From positions 2,788,001 through 2,852,000 of the forward strand of contig NZ_CP120368.1 in NCBI RefSeq assembly GCF_029892045.1: 64,000 nucleotides of DNA, read 5' to 3'. This DNA is from Sinorhizobium numidicum. Its GTDB lineage: Bacteria > Pseudomonadota > Alphaproteobacteria > Rhizobiales > Rhizobiaceae. This document shows, one piece after another, positions 1 to 8,553 of the stretch. How positions within the stretch are numbered: the stretch's first letter is position 1; each line of letters begins with the position of its first letter. The notes under the pieces were generated by a model. It made no database searches. It saw only the letters and a list, made by a program, of their open reading frames with translations, and was not told the DNA's origin. A program made the translations under genes and the position numbers.

Positions 1-50
1 AAAGTGCGACAGCGGCCTATGTGCGTCTGAAAAGATGCACGGCGCTGTAG
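1..50 (+). repeat. Partial RIME1-type intergenic mosaic repeat
   Basis: The first 50 bases match the right half of the ~106-base repeat seen complete at 20292-20397: a GTGCGTCTGAAAAG-type palindrome ending in GCTGTAG. The left half is cut off by the window edge. RIME1 elements are known non-coding palindromic repeats of rhizobial genomes. Confidence 0.8.
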
Positions 51-59
51 CCGTCCCCG

Positions 60-509
60 TCAGGGAAAGACGACCGCCTTGACCGTGGCAATCAGTTGCT
101 CGGTCGGGACCGCCACGCAATTGCGATCGATCTCGGCGATGGTCTTCTCCTTGACCTGTGGCGAAAGCAACTTTCTGAAGTCGCCAAGCGTCTTAGGAGC
201 CGCGCAGATCACAAGATTCTCGAAGGCGTTTTGGAGAGCATAGTGCTCCAGCTTTTCGGCGATCTCGGCGGCGAAGCGATGCTGCTCTTCGCGCACCGGA
301 TTGCTGCTGTATTCCATCGCCGAGCGGCCATAGCCGACAGACGAATGGCTGCGGCCGGGCTTGTCGGCCATAATATCCCGAACGCGCTTGGTTTCGATTT
401 GGAATGCCTCCACTTCCGGTTGCTGGCGTTCGTCCTTCAGCAAGTTAACGCCCTTGACTATACGCGCCGTGTTTCCATCGGCCGCCAGTATCCAAATCCG
501 GTTCCGCAC
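60..509 (-). CDS. Host attachment family protein
   Basis: The 149-residue protein opens with RIWILAADGNTARIV, the usual start of the host-attachment (baeRF-related) family, and later has the segment HRFAAEIAEKLE followed by NLVICAAPKTLGDFR, a strand-turn characteristic of the family. These proteins are cytosolic and poorly characterised; some relatives are linked to ribosome or peptide-release functions, but no role is established here. I chose a GTG start at 509 because GGAGAG stands six bases upstream; a longer ATG-started frame reaching 590 lacks a good ribosome site and has a non-family N-terminus. The gene ends next to a RIME1 repeat and is tandem with the WYL regulator upstream. Confidence 0.8.
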   Translation of the reverse strand: MRNRIWILAADGNTARIVKGVNLLKDERQQPEVEAFQIETKRVRDIMADKPGRSHSSVGYGRSAMEYSSNPVREEQHRFAAEIAEKLEHYALQNAFENLVICAAPKTLGDFRKLLSPQVKEKTIAEIDRNCVAVPTEQLIATVKAVVFP

Positions 510-620
510 TATTTCTCTCCATATCGTCGATGGTCGGCGAAGGCTCGATAGGCAGAACGGCCGAAGCCGTATCAAGTTCCCCTTCGCCATGGACCTTTCA
601 CATCCGATGTCGCGCGGGCC

Positions 621-1298
621 CTACTCCATGCGGGCGAGATAGGCATCAAAGCTGCGCTCCGGTGTCGGCTCGTATCGCTCGCGCCCCTTCTTGAGCGAAA
701 TGATCCTGTCAACCCGGAAATCGCGGAAGTCCTGGCGCAGTTCGCACCAGGCCGTCAGTAGCCAATAGTGCCCGAAAACGCTGAGACCGAGCGGCCAGAT
801 TGTACGCTCGGACGTTTGTTCTGCAAGACTTTCGTAAGTGATGCGCAGCTTGCGCTCTTCCGCGATCGCCTGACGGATGTCGCCGAGCAGTGCCGGCGGG
901 TCGGGCTGGAGCGCGGAACGAAAGGCACGAAGCGGTGCGCCTTTCAATTTTTTCGCGTGATCAGCCGGCAGCCCGTATTCGATCTTCTCCATCGCCTCAC
1001 GGGCTGCTTGCGCCAGCCGCCGGTCGCCAAGCATCTGCACGGCACGCACACCAAAAGCGAGCGCCTCCAATTGCTCGAAAGTGAAGGTGAGCGGTGGCGC
1101 ATCGAAGGCTTCGCGCAGGAGATAGCCGACACCGCGTTCCCCGTCGATGGGCGCGCCCGACGCCATCAGATGCTCCATGTCACGGTAGATCGTGCGCGGT
1201 GCGACCTCCATCCTGTCGGCAATTTCGCGCGCAGTCATGGCGCGGCCAGTGGCGCGCATGAGTTGGATGATGCGAAACAGTCGGTCGGCGGGCCGCAT
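621..1298 (-). CDS. YafY-type transcriptional regulator (HTH + WYL domain)
   Basis: This 225-residue protein has an N-terminal winged helix-turn-helix (residues ~1-60, including TAREIADRMEVAPRTIYRDM) followed by a WYL-type ligand-sensing domain (~130-215, with the segment HYWLLTAWCELRQDFRDFRVDRI). WYL regulators bind small ligands or nucleic acids and are often autoregulators or repressors of a neighbouring gene. It is transcribed away from the monooxygenase gene at 1381, with about 80 bases between the starts, so a shared divergent promoter and control of that gene are likely (inference from position). Length and domain order are normal for the family. Confidence 0.88.
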   Translation of the reverse strand: MRPADRLFRIIQLMRATGRAMTAREIADRMEVAPRTIYRDMEHLMASGAPIDGERGVGYLLREAFDAPPLTFTFEQLEALAFGVRAVQMLGDRRLAQAAREAMEKIEYGLPADHAKKLKGAPLRAFRSALQPDPPALLGDIRQAIAEERKLRITYESLAEQTSERTIWPLGLSVFGHYWLLTAWCELRQDFRDFRVDRIISLKKGRERYEPTPERSFDAYLARME

Positions 1299-1380
1299 GG
1301 TTCCTCCCGCAGCATTATGGCCATAAGGTTGGCAGTTGACCTGTGATTAAGTCAAGCGGTGTTCAGCCAAGGAGATGCCG

Positions 1381-1680
1381 ATGACCGCCCAACATGTTCT
1401 CGAACTCGCCGTTTGCACCGTGACCGACAAGGAGGCGGCGCTTGTCGCCCGCAGGCGCGCCATGCTTGCCGTCTCCCGCTATCGCGGCTTCATCTCCTGG
1501 CGCGCCGTCACAGCGTGCGAAACGATGGATATGCTCGCCGACCTGGTCGAGTGGGAAACTTTGGATGCGGCACAAGCCGCCGGCGAGCGTGTTCTGACCG
1601 ATCCGGAGTTTGCCCCTTACATGGCGACAATCAGCTCGGTAAAGCTGATGCAGCACTTCCTCACCGAGCAGCAGATTTGA
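1381..1680 (+). CDS. Antibiotic biosynthesis monooxygenase (ABM) family protein
   Basis: The 99-residue protein has the size and pattern of single-domain ABM / dimeric alpha-beta barrel proteins: an N-terminal strand (VLELAVCTVTD), a helix with many Ala/Arg residues, the strand RGFISWRAV, then LADLVEWETLDAAQAA and a terminal FAPYMATI segment. Such proteins oxidise small aromatics or bind small molecules; the substrate is unknown. An ATG at 1375 is possible, but AAGGAG directly abuts it and sits six bases before the ATG at 1381, so I use 1381. The WYL regulator on the other strand probably controls it. Confidence 0.75.
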   Translation: MTAQHVLELAVCTVTDKEAALVARRRAMLAVSRYRGFISWRAVTACETMDMLADLVEWETLDAAQAAGERVLTDPEFAPYMATISSVKLMQHFLTEQQI

Positions 1681-1702
1681 AACGATGAAAGGGGCGCAAG
1701 CC

Positions 1703-2803
1703 GTGGCAGAACCGCTGAAGAATCTGTTGCATCCGGCGTCGTCCTCGAGATCGCTGACTGCCTCTCGCGGAAGTCAGCCGCATTCGATCGCGATCGTTTC
1801 GTTGCGTCGGCAAGTGACGGTCTCGAATCGCTGGAACTCATGCAACGATCCCTGCGTATCCGGGGATGCGCTTCTCGAGGGCCTGCCGCGCGACTTCCCA
1901 ACGGCGGCGGCCATTCTTGAGGGCACGCTGCCGGACCGCGGCGAACCCGGCCTTATCGGCTGGGCGCTTCTTCCGGTGAGCCAGTTCGTCGCCGCGCGCG
2001 GGCTTGACGATTTCGAGCTGTCGCTGCTGCTGCTCCGCCGTCTGACGCCATATTTCACCGGCGAGTTCGGCATCCGCGCCTTCATCCATCAGGATCAGCA
2101 TCGCGCCCTGGCAACGATTTCCCGCTGGGTCCACGATGACAATCATCATGTCCGGCGGCTCGCAAGCGAAGGGACACGCCCTCGCCTGCCCTGGGCAATG
2201 CGGCTGCCGAAGCTCATCCGGGATCCGGAGCCGATCTTTCCGATCCTCACCGCGCTCATCGACGATCCCTCGGATTATGTGCGTCGCTCCGTTGCCAACA
2301 GCCTGAACGACATCGCCAAGGATCATCCGGACCTCGTCGCAAAATTCGTCGCCGCGCACATGGACGGTGCATCGCCGGAACGCTTCAGATTGCTGCGCCA
2401 TGCCTCGCGTACCCTGCTGAAGCAAGGGCACAAAGGCGCACTCGCTAATTTTGGCTTCAGCCTGCCATCCTGCATCGAGGCTGGTCTTTCACTCGCCACG
2501 CCGACCGTCCGCCTCGGAGGCGATCTCCTTTTCGGTTTGACGATGCGCAACTCGGATGGCGCGCAGCAGCAGGTCATGATCGACTACGCGGTGCACCACC
2601 GAAAGGCGAATGGCAGCACGTCGCCGAAGGTGTTCAAGTGGACGGCGACGACACTTGAACCAGGTTCAGTGCTCAAAATCGAAAGGCGCCACCCGATCAG
2701 GCCGATCACGACGCGGCGTTACTATCCCGGCACGCATCGCGTCGTCGTCCTCGTCAACGGCAAGCCCATGGCCAGTGCCGATTTCGAGCTCGCGATCGCC
2801 TGA
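1703..2803 (+). CDS. AlkD-like DNA alkylation repair protein with an internally shifted reading frame
   Basis: HEAT-repeat DNA-glycosylase-like protein of about 366 residues. Recognisable parts are FPTAAAILEGTLPDRGEPGLIGWAL, a helical-repeat middle (ALATISRWVHDDNHHVRRLASEGTRPRLPW; DYVRRSVANSLNDIAKDHP) and a C-terminal beta-rich extension. Family members flip out or excise alkylated bases. Start: GTG at 1703 with AAAGGGG eight bases upstream. Between 1738 and about 1862 the open frame encodes Ser/Arg-rich residues that do not look like the family, while the +1 frame reads VVLEIADCLSRK ... DGLESLELMQRSLRIR, which does. A lost base near 1736 and an extra G in the run at 1862-1865 would explain this; the two shifts cancel and keep the gene open. 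About 41 residues are therefore scrambled. Confidence 0.8.
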   Translation: MAEPLKNLLHPASSSRSLTASRGSQPHSIAIVSLRRQVTVSNRWNSCNDPCVSGDALLEGLPRDFPTAAAILEGTLPDRGEPGLIGWALLPVSQFVAARGLDDFELSLLLLRRLTPYFTGEFGIRAFIHQDQHRALATISRWVHDDNHHVRRLASEGTRPRLPWAMRLPKLIRDPEPIFPILTALIDDPSDYVRRSVANSLNDIAKDHPDLVAKFVAAHMDGASPERFRLLRHASRTLLKQGHKGALANFGFSLPSCIEAGLSLATPTVRLGGDLLFGLTMRNSDGAQQQVMIDYAVHHRKANGSTSPKVFKWTATTLEPGSVLKIERRHPIRPITTRRYYPGTHRVVVLVNGKPMASADFELAIA

Positions 2804-3102
2804 GTTGAACAATCATTTCGCGCCTGCGAAAGATGTGCCCTTGACTTTTCCGCTGAAAACAACGATTTGGAGCCTGCGTCACCTTCAGGCCGCCGCGTGA
2901 GCGCGCCCTCGGCAACCACATCAAGCCGTGAAGAAGGAAAAGCGCGAGACATCGCCGCGAATTGCGGTCAGCACAGGCGCTTGACGATTTTTCTTTAACC
3001 CACAAGTTCCCAATTCACGCGGGGTTCTTGACGCCAGACGACACCGGAATTGCATCCTGCGGTTCCGGCGAGAGCGTTTGGCGCGCCCTAAAGGTATACG
3101 CA

Positions 3103-4590
3103 TTGTCCACTTTTAAAGAGCTCGGTCTTTCCGAGCAGATCCTGGCGACACTCTCCGCCAATGGTTTCGAAAAGCCGACGCCCATCCAGGCGCAGGCCAT
3201 TCCGCTGGTCTTGAAGGGCCATGATCTCATCGGCCTCGCACAGACGGGCACCGGCAAGACCGCTGCTTTCGGCCTGCCGATGATCGAGAAGCTCGTCGCC
3301 GACGGTAAACGTCCCGATCCGCGCAACATCCGCGCTCTCGTGCTTGCACCCACCCGCGAACTGGTCAACCAGATCGCAGCCAACCTCAAGCTTTTCGTGA
3401 AGAGAAGCCCGCTCAAGATCGGCGTCGTCGTCGGCGGCGTCTCGATCAACAAGCAGACCGAACAGCTCGCCCGTGGTGTCGACATTCTCGTCGCGACCCC
3501 TGGCCGCCTGCTCGATCTCGTCGCCCGCAAGGCGGTGACGCTGACGCAGGCTCGCTACCTCGTCCTCGATGAGGCCGACCAGATGCTCGACCTCGGCTTT
3601 ATCCACGACCTGCGCAGGATCTCCAAGCTTGTGCCGAAAAACCGCCAGACGCTGCTCTTTTCGGCAACCATGCCGAAGCTGATTGCCGAGCTTGCCGGCG
3701 AGTACCTGACCGATCCGGTCAAGGTCGCGGTCACGCCTCCGGGCAAGGCCGCCGACAAGGTCGAGCAATACGTCCATTTCGTTCCCGGCAAGGACCTGAA
3801 GACGGTAATCCTGAAGCAGACGCTGACCGCCAATCCCGACGGTCTGTCGCTGATCTTCAGCCGCACGAAGCATGGCGCCGAGAAGCTGATGAAGCATCTC
3901 GACCAGGTCGGCTTCAAGGCCGCCTCGATCCATGGCAACAAGAGCCAGGGTCAGCGCGAGCGCGCGTTGAAGGCATTCCGCGACGGTGAAATCCGCGTGC
4001 TCGTTGCGACGGACGTCGCCGCGCGCGGCATCGACATCCCGGGCGTTACCCACGTCTACAACTACGATCTGCCGGAAGTGCCGGATGCCTATGTGCACCG
4101 TATCGGCCGCACGGCCCGCAATGGCCGCGACGGCATCGCGATCGCCTTCTGCGCGCCCGATGAAATCCGCCTCCTACGCGACATCGAAAAGCTGATGGGC
4201 ATTCAGATCGCCGTCGCCAGCGGCGAGGCGCCGGCCGACCAGGCGCGTCCGTCGAAGGGACGCGGTGGACGTGGTAGTGGACAACATCGCGGCAATGGCG
4301 GACAACGTCAGGGCGGCGCGCCGCGCCGTGACCGGCCCGCACGTGAGCCGGGAGCGACGGCCGGCTTTGCCGGTGACGACCTGCTCCGCGACGATCGCCA
4401 TGCGCAAAAGCGTGACCGCCGTGACGATGGCCGGCCGGAAGGCAACCGCAATCACGAAGCCAAGAAGCACCATGGCCGTCCCGGCGCGAAGCACGGTGCA
4501 TGGCGCGGCCGCAACGAAGGCCAGGCTGGCGACCGCCGCGAAGGCGGCCAAGCCGTGCGCCGGGCCGACAATCGCGGCCGTCAGGGCTGA
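3103..4590 (+). CDS. rhlE: DEAD-box RNA helicase, RhlE type
   Basis: ATP-dependent RNA helicase for RNA unwinding in ribosome assembly or decay. The expected motifs appear in order: Q motif (PTPIQAQAIP, ~25-34), Walker A (AQTGTGKT, 46-53), PTREL, TPGRLLD, DEAD within LVLDEADQMLDLGF, SATMP, and HRIGRTAR. The C-terminal ~110 residues are a basic, Gly/Arg-rich low-complexity tail (RGGRGSGQHRGNGGQR and similar) of the kind that binds RNA non-specifically. I start at the TTG at 3103 (MSTFKELGLSEQ) with AAAGG eight bases upstream; the open frame extends back to 2962, but that part has no family similarity. At 495 residues it has normal length. Confidence 0.93.
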   Translation: MSTFKELGLSEQILATLSANGFEKPTPIQAQAIPLVLKGHDLIGLAQTGTGKTAAFGLPMIEKLVADGKRPDPRNIRALVLAPTRELVNQIAANLKLFVKRSPLKIGVVVGGVSINKQTEQLARGVDILVATPGRLLDLVARKAVTLTQARYLVLDEADQMLDLGFIHDLRRISKLVPKNRQTLLFSATMPKLIAELAGEYLTDPVKVAVTPPGKAADKVEQYVHFVPGKDLKTVILKQTLTANPDGLSLIFSRTKHGAEKLMKHLDQVGFKAASIHGNKSQGQRERALKAFRDGEIRVLVATDVAARGIDIPGVTHVYNYDLPEVPDAYVHRIGRTARNGRDGIAIAFCAPDEIRLLRDIEKLMGIQIAVASGEAPADQARPSKGRGGRGSGQHRGNGGQRQGGAPRRDRPAREPGATAGFAGDDLLRDDRHAQKRDRRDDGRPEGNRNHEAKKHHGRPGAKHGAWRGRNEGQAGDRREGGQAVRRADNRGRQG

Positions 4591-4691
4591 GGCACGGGGC
4601 GGAGATTGCGGGGAGATGGCGCGCCGACCGGCGTTCCTCACCCCGCAAAACCTCGATCAGGACCGCCCCGCCGGCCCTGTGAGCCCTTTTA

Positions 4692-5249
4692 TTAGAAGGC
4701 TACTTCAGCAGCGGTCCGAACATTTACCTTGGCCCTGCCTGCATCGAAGCCGTCGAGCGTTTCATTGTGATGTGCAACGATCTCCGGAAACAGCAGGCTT
4801 CCTGAATCCGCTGTCGTGTGGCCATCGGCAACAAGCGTGACATCGTATCCAAGCGAAACGGCCCGCCTCACCGTCGTGTCGACACAGAACTGCGACATGC
4901 ATCCGCCGATGACCAGGTGAGTTACCGACAACTGGTCGAGGCGCGCGGCGAGATCGGTTTCGAAGAACGAATCCGAACTCTTCTTGTGAACGACGACATC
5001 GTTCTCGGCGGGCGCGATTTCGTCGCGAATGGCCCAGCCCTCTGTCCCGACGGCCAATCGATGTTCATTGGCGCCGTCATGTTGAACCAGCACAACTGGA
5101 ATTCTAACCACTCGAGCCCTCGCTTGAAGGGTCCGGAGCCGCGCGACTGTCTCGTCTAGCGCCGCATCGATATGCGGCTGTCGCTCCGGCGTGCCCTTGC
5201 CGGAAAGAATTGCGTTTTGTACGTCGATTATCAGAAGTGCTTTTGTCAT
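4692..5249 (-). CDS. Isochorismatase-like cysteine hydrolase
   Basis: The 185-residue protein starts MTKALLIIDVQNAIL, with the catalytic Asp in the first strand (IDVQ), and carries the nucleophile region THLVIGGCMSQFCVDTTVR, whose second Cys is at the catalytic position, followed by DVTLVADGHTTAD. Family members hydrolyse amides or ester-like bonds (nicotinamidase, N-carbamoylsarcosine, isochorismate); the substrate cannot be told from sequence. The upstream open frame runs on over the neighbouring transporter but only as a shadow; the ATG at 5249 gives the family N-terminus. It is tandem with the EamA transporter upstream, about 75 bases apart, and might be co-transcribed. Confidence 0.88.
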   Translation of the reverse strand: MTKALLIIDVQNAILSGKGTPERQPHIDAALDETVARLRTLQARARVVRIPVVLVQHDGANEHRLAVGTEGWAIRDEIAPAENDVVVHKKSSDSFFETDLAARLDQLSVTHLVIGGCMSQFCVDTTVRRAVSLGYDVTLVADGHTTADSGSLLFPEIVAHHNETLDGFDAGRAKVNVRTAAEVAF

Positions 5250-5323
5250 TTTGATTTGAAGCTCCGAAGATCCGCCGCTTGTTTTTCGCCCGCCAGCGCC
5301 TGCGGCAATGCTTTGGGGTTCAC

Positions 5324-6247
5324 TTAGCCGGCCGTAGCGTTGCTGGCTGGCTTGCTTGAGGGCACGGCGCTGTCGGTCTTGCGGTTGGTCAGATAGACCC
5401 CCGTGACGGCGATGATCGTGCCGATGATCATCGGCAGCGTCAGGGCTTCGCCGAAGAAGAGCGCCGCCTGCACGGCCGCAAGCGGCGGCACGAGATAGAT
5501 TAGCGAGGCAGCGCGTGACACCTGGCCGCGGCGGATGAGGTAGAGCAACAGCGCGATCGCTCCCATCGACAGGCCGAGGACGGACCAGGCAAGCGCCGCG
5601 ACGAGCTCCAGGCTCCAGGTCACGTGCAGGTCTTCGAGTATTAGCGCCAGCGGGACGGTCACGATCAGGGCTCCGGCATATTGCAAGGTCGCAATCGCCC
5701 GGATATCGCCGTTCTGCAGATGCCGCTTTTGATAAAGCGTGCCATAGGTCACGGCCGCCATACCGAGTACGTTGACGGCTACCGGCAACAGTTGGATCGG
5801 GGTTGCGGCAGGGTCGATCGCCAGCATCTTCGGGAGCACGGCGAGCGCAATGCCGCAAAAGCCGAGCGCGAGCCCGACCTGCTGCTGCCTGCTGAGATTT
5901 TCACCGATCAGAAACGGCGCGACGGCGGCCGTCATCAGCGGTTGCAGTCCGGCGATGATACCGGAAATTGCCGCCGGCACCCCCTGCCCGATCGCCCACC
6001 ACACGGCGCCAAGATAGAGCCCGTGAAGGAACATGCCGGAAACGACCGCATGGCCGATCGTCGTCCACGAGCGCGGCCAGCGCGCTCCGGTCGCCGCGCA
6101 GAAGCCGATGAAGAGCAGAATGGCGAATATGTATCGCAGCACCAGGAAGGTCAGCGGATCGGCGAAAAAGGCCGCATATTTGGCGACGACCCAGCCGGTG
6201 GACCAGAGCAGGACGAAAATGGCCGGAGCCAGGCGGGCGAGCGTCAT
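5324..6247 (-). CDS. EamA/DMT-family inner-membrane transporter
   Basis: A 307-residue polytopic membrane protein with two EamA repeats and about ten hydrophobic segments. The first repeat holds FVLLWSTGWVVAKYAAFFADPLTFL and the second SMGAIALLLYLIRRGQVSRAASLIYLVPPLAAV with the terminal GVYLTNRK. Proteins of this family export amino acids, metabolites or drugs; the substrate is unknown. I prefer the ATG at 6247 (MTLARLAPAIFVLLW) over an upstream one at 6277, since the first ten residues of the longer form are charged and non-conserved. The first helix begins right after that start. Confidence 0.87.
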   Translation of the reverse strand: MTLARLAPAIFVLLWSTGWVVAKYAAFFADPLTFLVLRYIFAILLFIGFCAATGARWPRSWTTIGHAVVSGMFLHGLYLGAVWWAIGQGVPAAISGIIAGLQPLMTAAVAPFLIGENLSRQQQVGLALGFCGIALAVLPKMLAIDPAATPIQLLPVAVNVLGMAAVTYGTLYQKRHLQNGDIRAIATLQYAGALIVTVPLALILEDLHVTWSLELVAALAWSVLGLSMGAIALLLYLIRRGQVSRAASLIYLVPPLAAVQAALFFGEALTLPMIIGTIIAVTGVYLTNRKTDSAVPSSKPASNATAG

Positions 6248-6373
6248 CGATTTTTCCCGAGCGAAGCGCTGTCGCATGACCCGCTTCGGGGTCTTTCGCG
6301 AACGGTGCCATTGTTTCGAGCCGCGATAGAACGCAAGCCGCGATCGGTCAAAGTAATTTTTCTGATGATCCGA

Positions 6374-6835
6374 TCAGCGGATCGGAACCATTAAACGCAG
6401 CGACGAGGCGGACGGGGAGACGAACCCAGGCTCATACTCCTCGCGGTAGTGAAGGCGCGTCGTATCGAGGGTATATCCCTCGGCCGCGATCCAGTCGTAC
6501 ATCTTCTTGTACTGGACGAAGACGTCCCCGGTCTCCGGGCGATGCATCGTCGTTGCGAAGCGCATCGCCGGCAGATCCATGTGTTCTGGCTGAGCGAACG
6601 TCTGGCAGTCCTCACCCACATAGCCGAGCAGGTAGCTGAAGCCCTCCGGATGAACATTCCAGGAAAGGCCTATGAGCGTGGAATGATCGCGCGGATGAGT
6701 GCGCCGGCGATGTTCCTGCGTCTCGGCGATCAGCCGGTGGATAGCACCGTCGGCCGCCTCCATGAACGTACCTTCCCAAAGGTGCCCTGTGATCCGCTGC
6801 GCCGGCCGTTGCGCGATCTCGTATATTGCATCCAT
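6374..6835 (-). CDS. GyrI-like / effector-binding domain protein
   Basis: A 153-residue protein resembling the small-molecule binding domain of AraC/BmrR-type regulators as a stand-alone unit, without a DNA-binding part. Typical pieces are the N-terminal IAQRPAQRITGHLWEG strand, the central WNVHPEGFSYLLGYVGED, MRFATTMHRPETGDVFVQYKKMYDWIAAEG and a terminal acidic/aromatic strand. GyrI-like proteins bind hydrophobic cations or act as toxin/gyrase modulators; the function here is unassigned. It is transcribed away from the ATP-grasp gene, with roughly 300 bases between them. Confidence 0.72.
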   Translation of the reverse strand: MDAIYEIAQRPAQRITGHLWEGTFMEAADGAIHRLIAETQEHRRRTHPRDHSTLIGLSWNVHPEGFSYLLGYVGEDCQTFAQPEHMDLPAMRFATTMHRPETGDVFVQYKKMYDWIAAEGYTLDTTRLHYREEYEPGFVSPSASSLRLMVPIR

Positions 6836-7139
6836 TCCGTCTGTCTCTGCTGGCGGCTACATTCATTTACCCGGATCGGTGGGATTATGCGCGCCTAGAT
6901 GGGATCGGCCAAGCACACGACCGCCCGGCAATGCCGAAAATTCAGGCATCTGCTTTTTGACAAATCAGGAGACGAACTCCGCGGCTGGCCCAAGCGCGGG
7001 TTGTGAGCCGGCGGACAGAGAAAAACGCTTTTAGCCGCGGCAGAGGCCACGCGAAAAATTCTTCGCCAGCGAACGCGCACGCTTCTTGCATTGCATCAAA
7101 CGTTGTACTCAAATGGTCGAAAATAAGGGGACCACGCCT
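6836..7139. other. Divergent intergenic region, no gene seen
   Basis: About 300 bases between two divergently transcribed genes. A ribosome site (AAGGGG, 7125-7130) serves the downstream gene. I see no RNA gene, repeat or convincing ORF here; open frames reaching into it are shadows or upstream extensions. Confidence 0.5.
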
Positions 7140-8549
7140 TTGGCATTTGACGAAATGATGAATGCGGACAGCAGTCCGCGCCAGCCATATTCGACTTACA
7201 ATGAATGGTACGCCAGCCAGGACCGAAATCGGCTCATAGCGAAATCGAAGGAAGCCGAAAACATCTTCCGCAAGACGGGTATCACCTTCGCGGTCTACGG
7301 ACACGCAGACTCCTCCGAAAAGCTCATTCCCTTCGATCTCATTCCCCGCATCATTTCCGGCCGCGAGTGGCGGAAGCTCGCCCAGGGTATCGAACAGCGC
7401 GTGATCGCGCTCAACGCCTTCCTCGACGATATCTATCACAAGCAGGAGATCATCCGAGCCGGCCGCATCCCGCGCGAGCTGGTCGAGAAGAACGATGCCT
7501 TCCTGCCGCAGATGATCGGCTTCCGGCCCCCGGGCGGCGTCTACACTCACATCGTTGGCACAGATATCGTGCGCACCGGCGAAGACCAATTCTACGTGCT
7601 GGAGGACAACGCCCGCACCCCTTCCGGCGTCAGCTACATGCTGGAAAACCGGGAAACCATGATGCAGATGTTCCCGGAACTCTTCCATCAGAACCGCGTG
7701 CGGCCGGTGGAAAACTACCCCAATCTGCTTCGCCAGAGCCTCGCGTCGCTGGCGCCTCCCGGCTGCGCCGGCAAGCCGCGCGTCGCGGTTCTGACCCCCG
7801 GGATCTACAATTCCGCCTTCTACGAACACGCCTTTCTCGCCGACATGATGGGCGTTGAACTGGTGGAAGGCTCCGACCTGCGCGTCATCGACGGCAAGGT
7901 GAAGATGCGCACGACCCGCGGCTACGAGGCGATCGATGTGCTCTATCGCCGCGTCGATGACGAGTTCCTTGATCCGTTGACCTTCCGTCCGGATTCGGCA
8001 CTCGGCATTCCCGGCATCATGGATGTTTATCGGGCCGGCAACATCACCATCGCCAATGCGCCCGGCACCGGCATTTCCGATGACAAGGCGATCTACTCCT
8101 ATATGCCGGAGATCGTCGAATTCTACACCGGCCGCAAGCCGCTCCTTGAAAACGTGCCGACCTGGCGCTGCTCCGAGGCCCAGAGCCTGAAATACGTGCT
8201 CGAGCACATCGAGGAGCTTGTAATCAAGGAGGTCCACGGTTCCGGCGGCTACGGCATGCTCGTCGGGCCGACTGCGACCAAGCGCGAGCGTGCCGTCTTC
8301 GCCGAGAAGCTGAAGGCGCGGCCCGGCAACTACATTGCGCAGCCGACATTATCCCTCTCGACGGTACCCATCCTCGTCAACAAGGGCATCGCGCCCCGCC
8401 ACGTGGATTTGCGTCCCTATGTTCTCGTCTCCGACAAGGTGCAGATCATCCCCGGCGGATTGACGCGCGTCGCGCTCAAGGCCGGCTCCCTGGTGGTGAA
8501 TTCCAGCCAGGGCGGCGGCACCAAGGATACCTGGGTACTGGAGGACTGA
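7140..8549 (+). CDS. Circularly permuted ATP-grasp type 2 protein (DUF404/DUF407)
   Basis: About 469 residues. The conserved core is present: PFDLIPRIISGREWRKLAQGIEQRV, HIVGTDIVRTGEDQFYVLEDNARTPSGVSYMLENRE, VAVLTPGIYNSAFYEHAFLADMMGVELVEG, and the C-terminal KEVHGSGGYGML and HVDLRPY. ATP-grasp enzymes join an activated carboxylate to an amine, here thought to make or modify a peptide, but no member has a settled reaction. A TTG at 7140 has AAGGGG nine bases upstream, so I use it instead of the ATGs at 7086 or 7113. It is followed four bases later by an alpha-E gene and then a transglutaminase gene, a widely conserved trio. Confidence 0.9.
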   Translation: MAFDEMMNADSSPRQPYSTYNEWYASQDRNRLIAKSKEAENIFRKTGITFAVYGHADSSEKLIPFDLIPRIISGREWRKLAQGIEQRVIALNAFLDDIYHKQEIIRAGRIPRELVEKNDAFLPQMIGFRPPGGVYTHIVGTDIVRTGEDQFYVLEDNARTPSGVSYMLENRETMMQMFPELFHQNRVRPVENYPNLLRQSLASLAPPGCAGKPRVAVLTPGIYNSAFYEHAFLADMMGVELVEGSDLRVIDGKVKMRTTRGYEAIDVLYRRVDDEFLDPLTFRPDSALGIPGIMDVYRAGNITIANAPGTGISDDKAIYSYMPEIVEFYTGRKPLLENVPTWRCSEAQSLKYVLEHIEELVIKEVHGSGGYGMLVGPTATKRERAVFAEKLKARPGNYIAQPTLSLSTVPILVNKGIAPRHVDLRPYVLVSDKVQIIPGGLTRVALKAGSLVVNSSQGGGTKDTWVLED

Positions 8550-8553
8550 GGCC

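Noticed and set aside
6942..8237. A long minus-strand frame over the ATP-grasp gene
   Set aside because: No ribosome site, no motifs, and the plus-strand gene is unmistakable.
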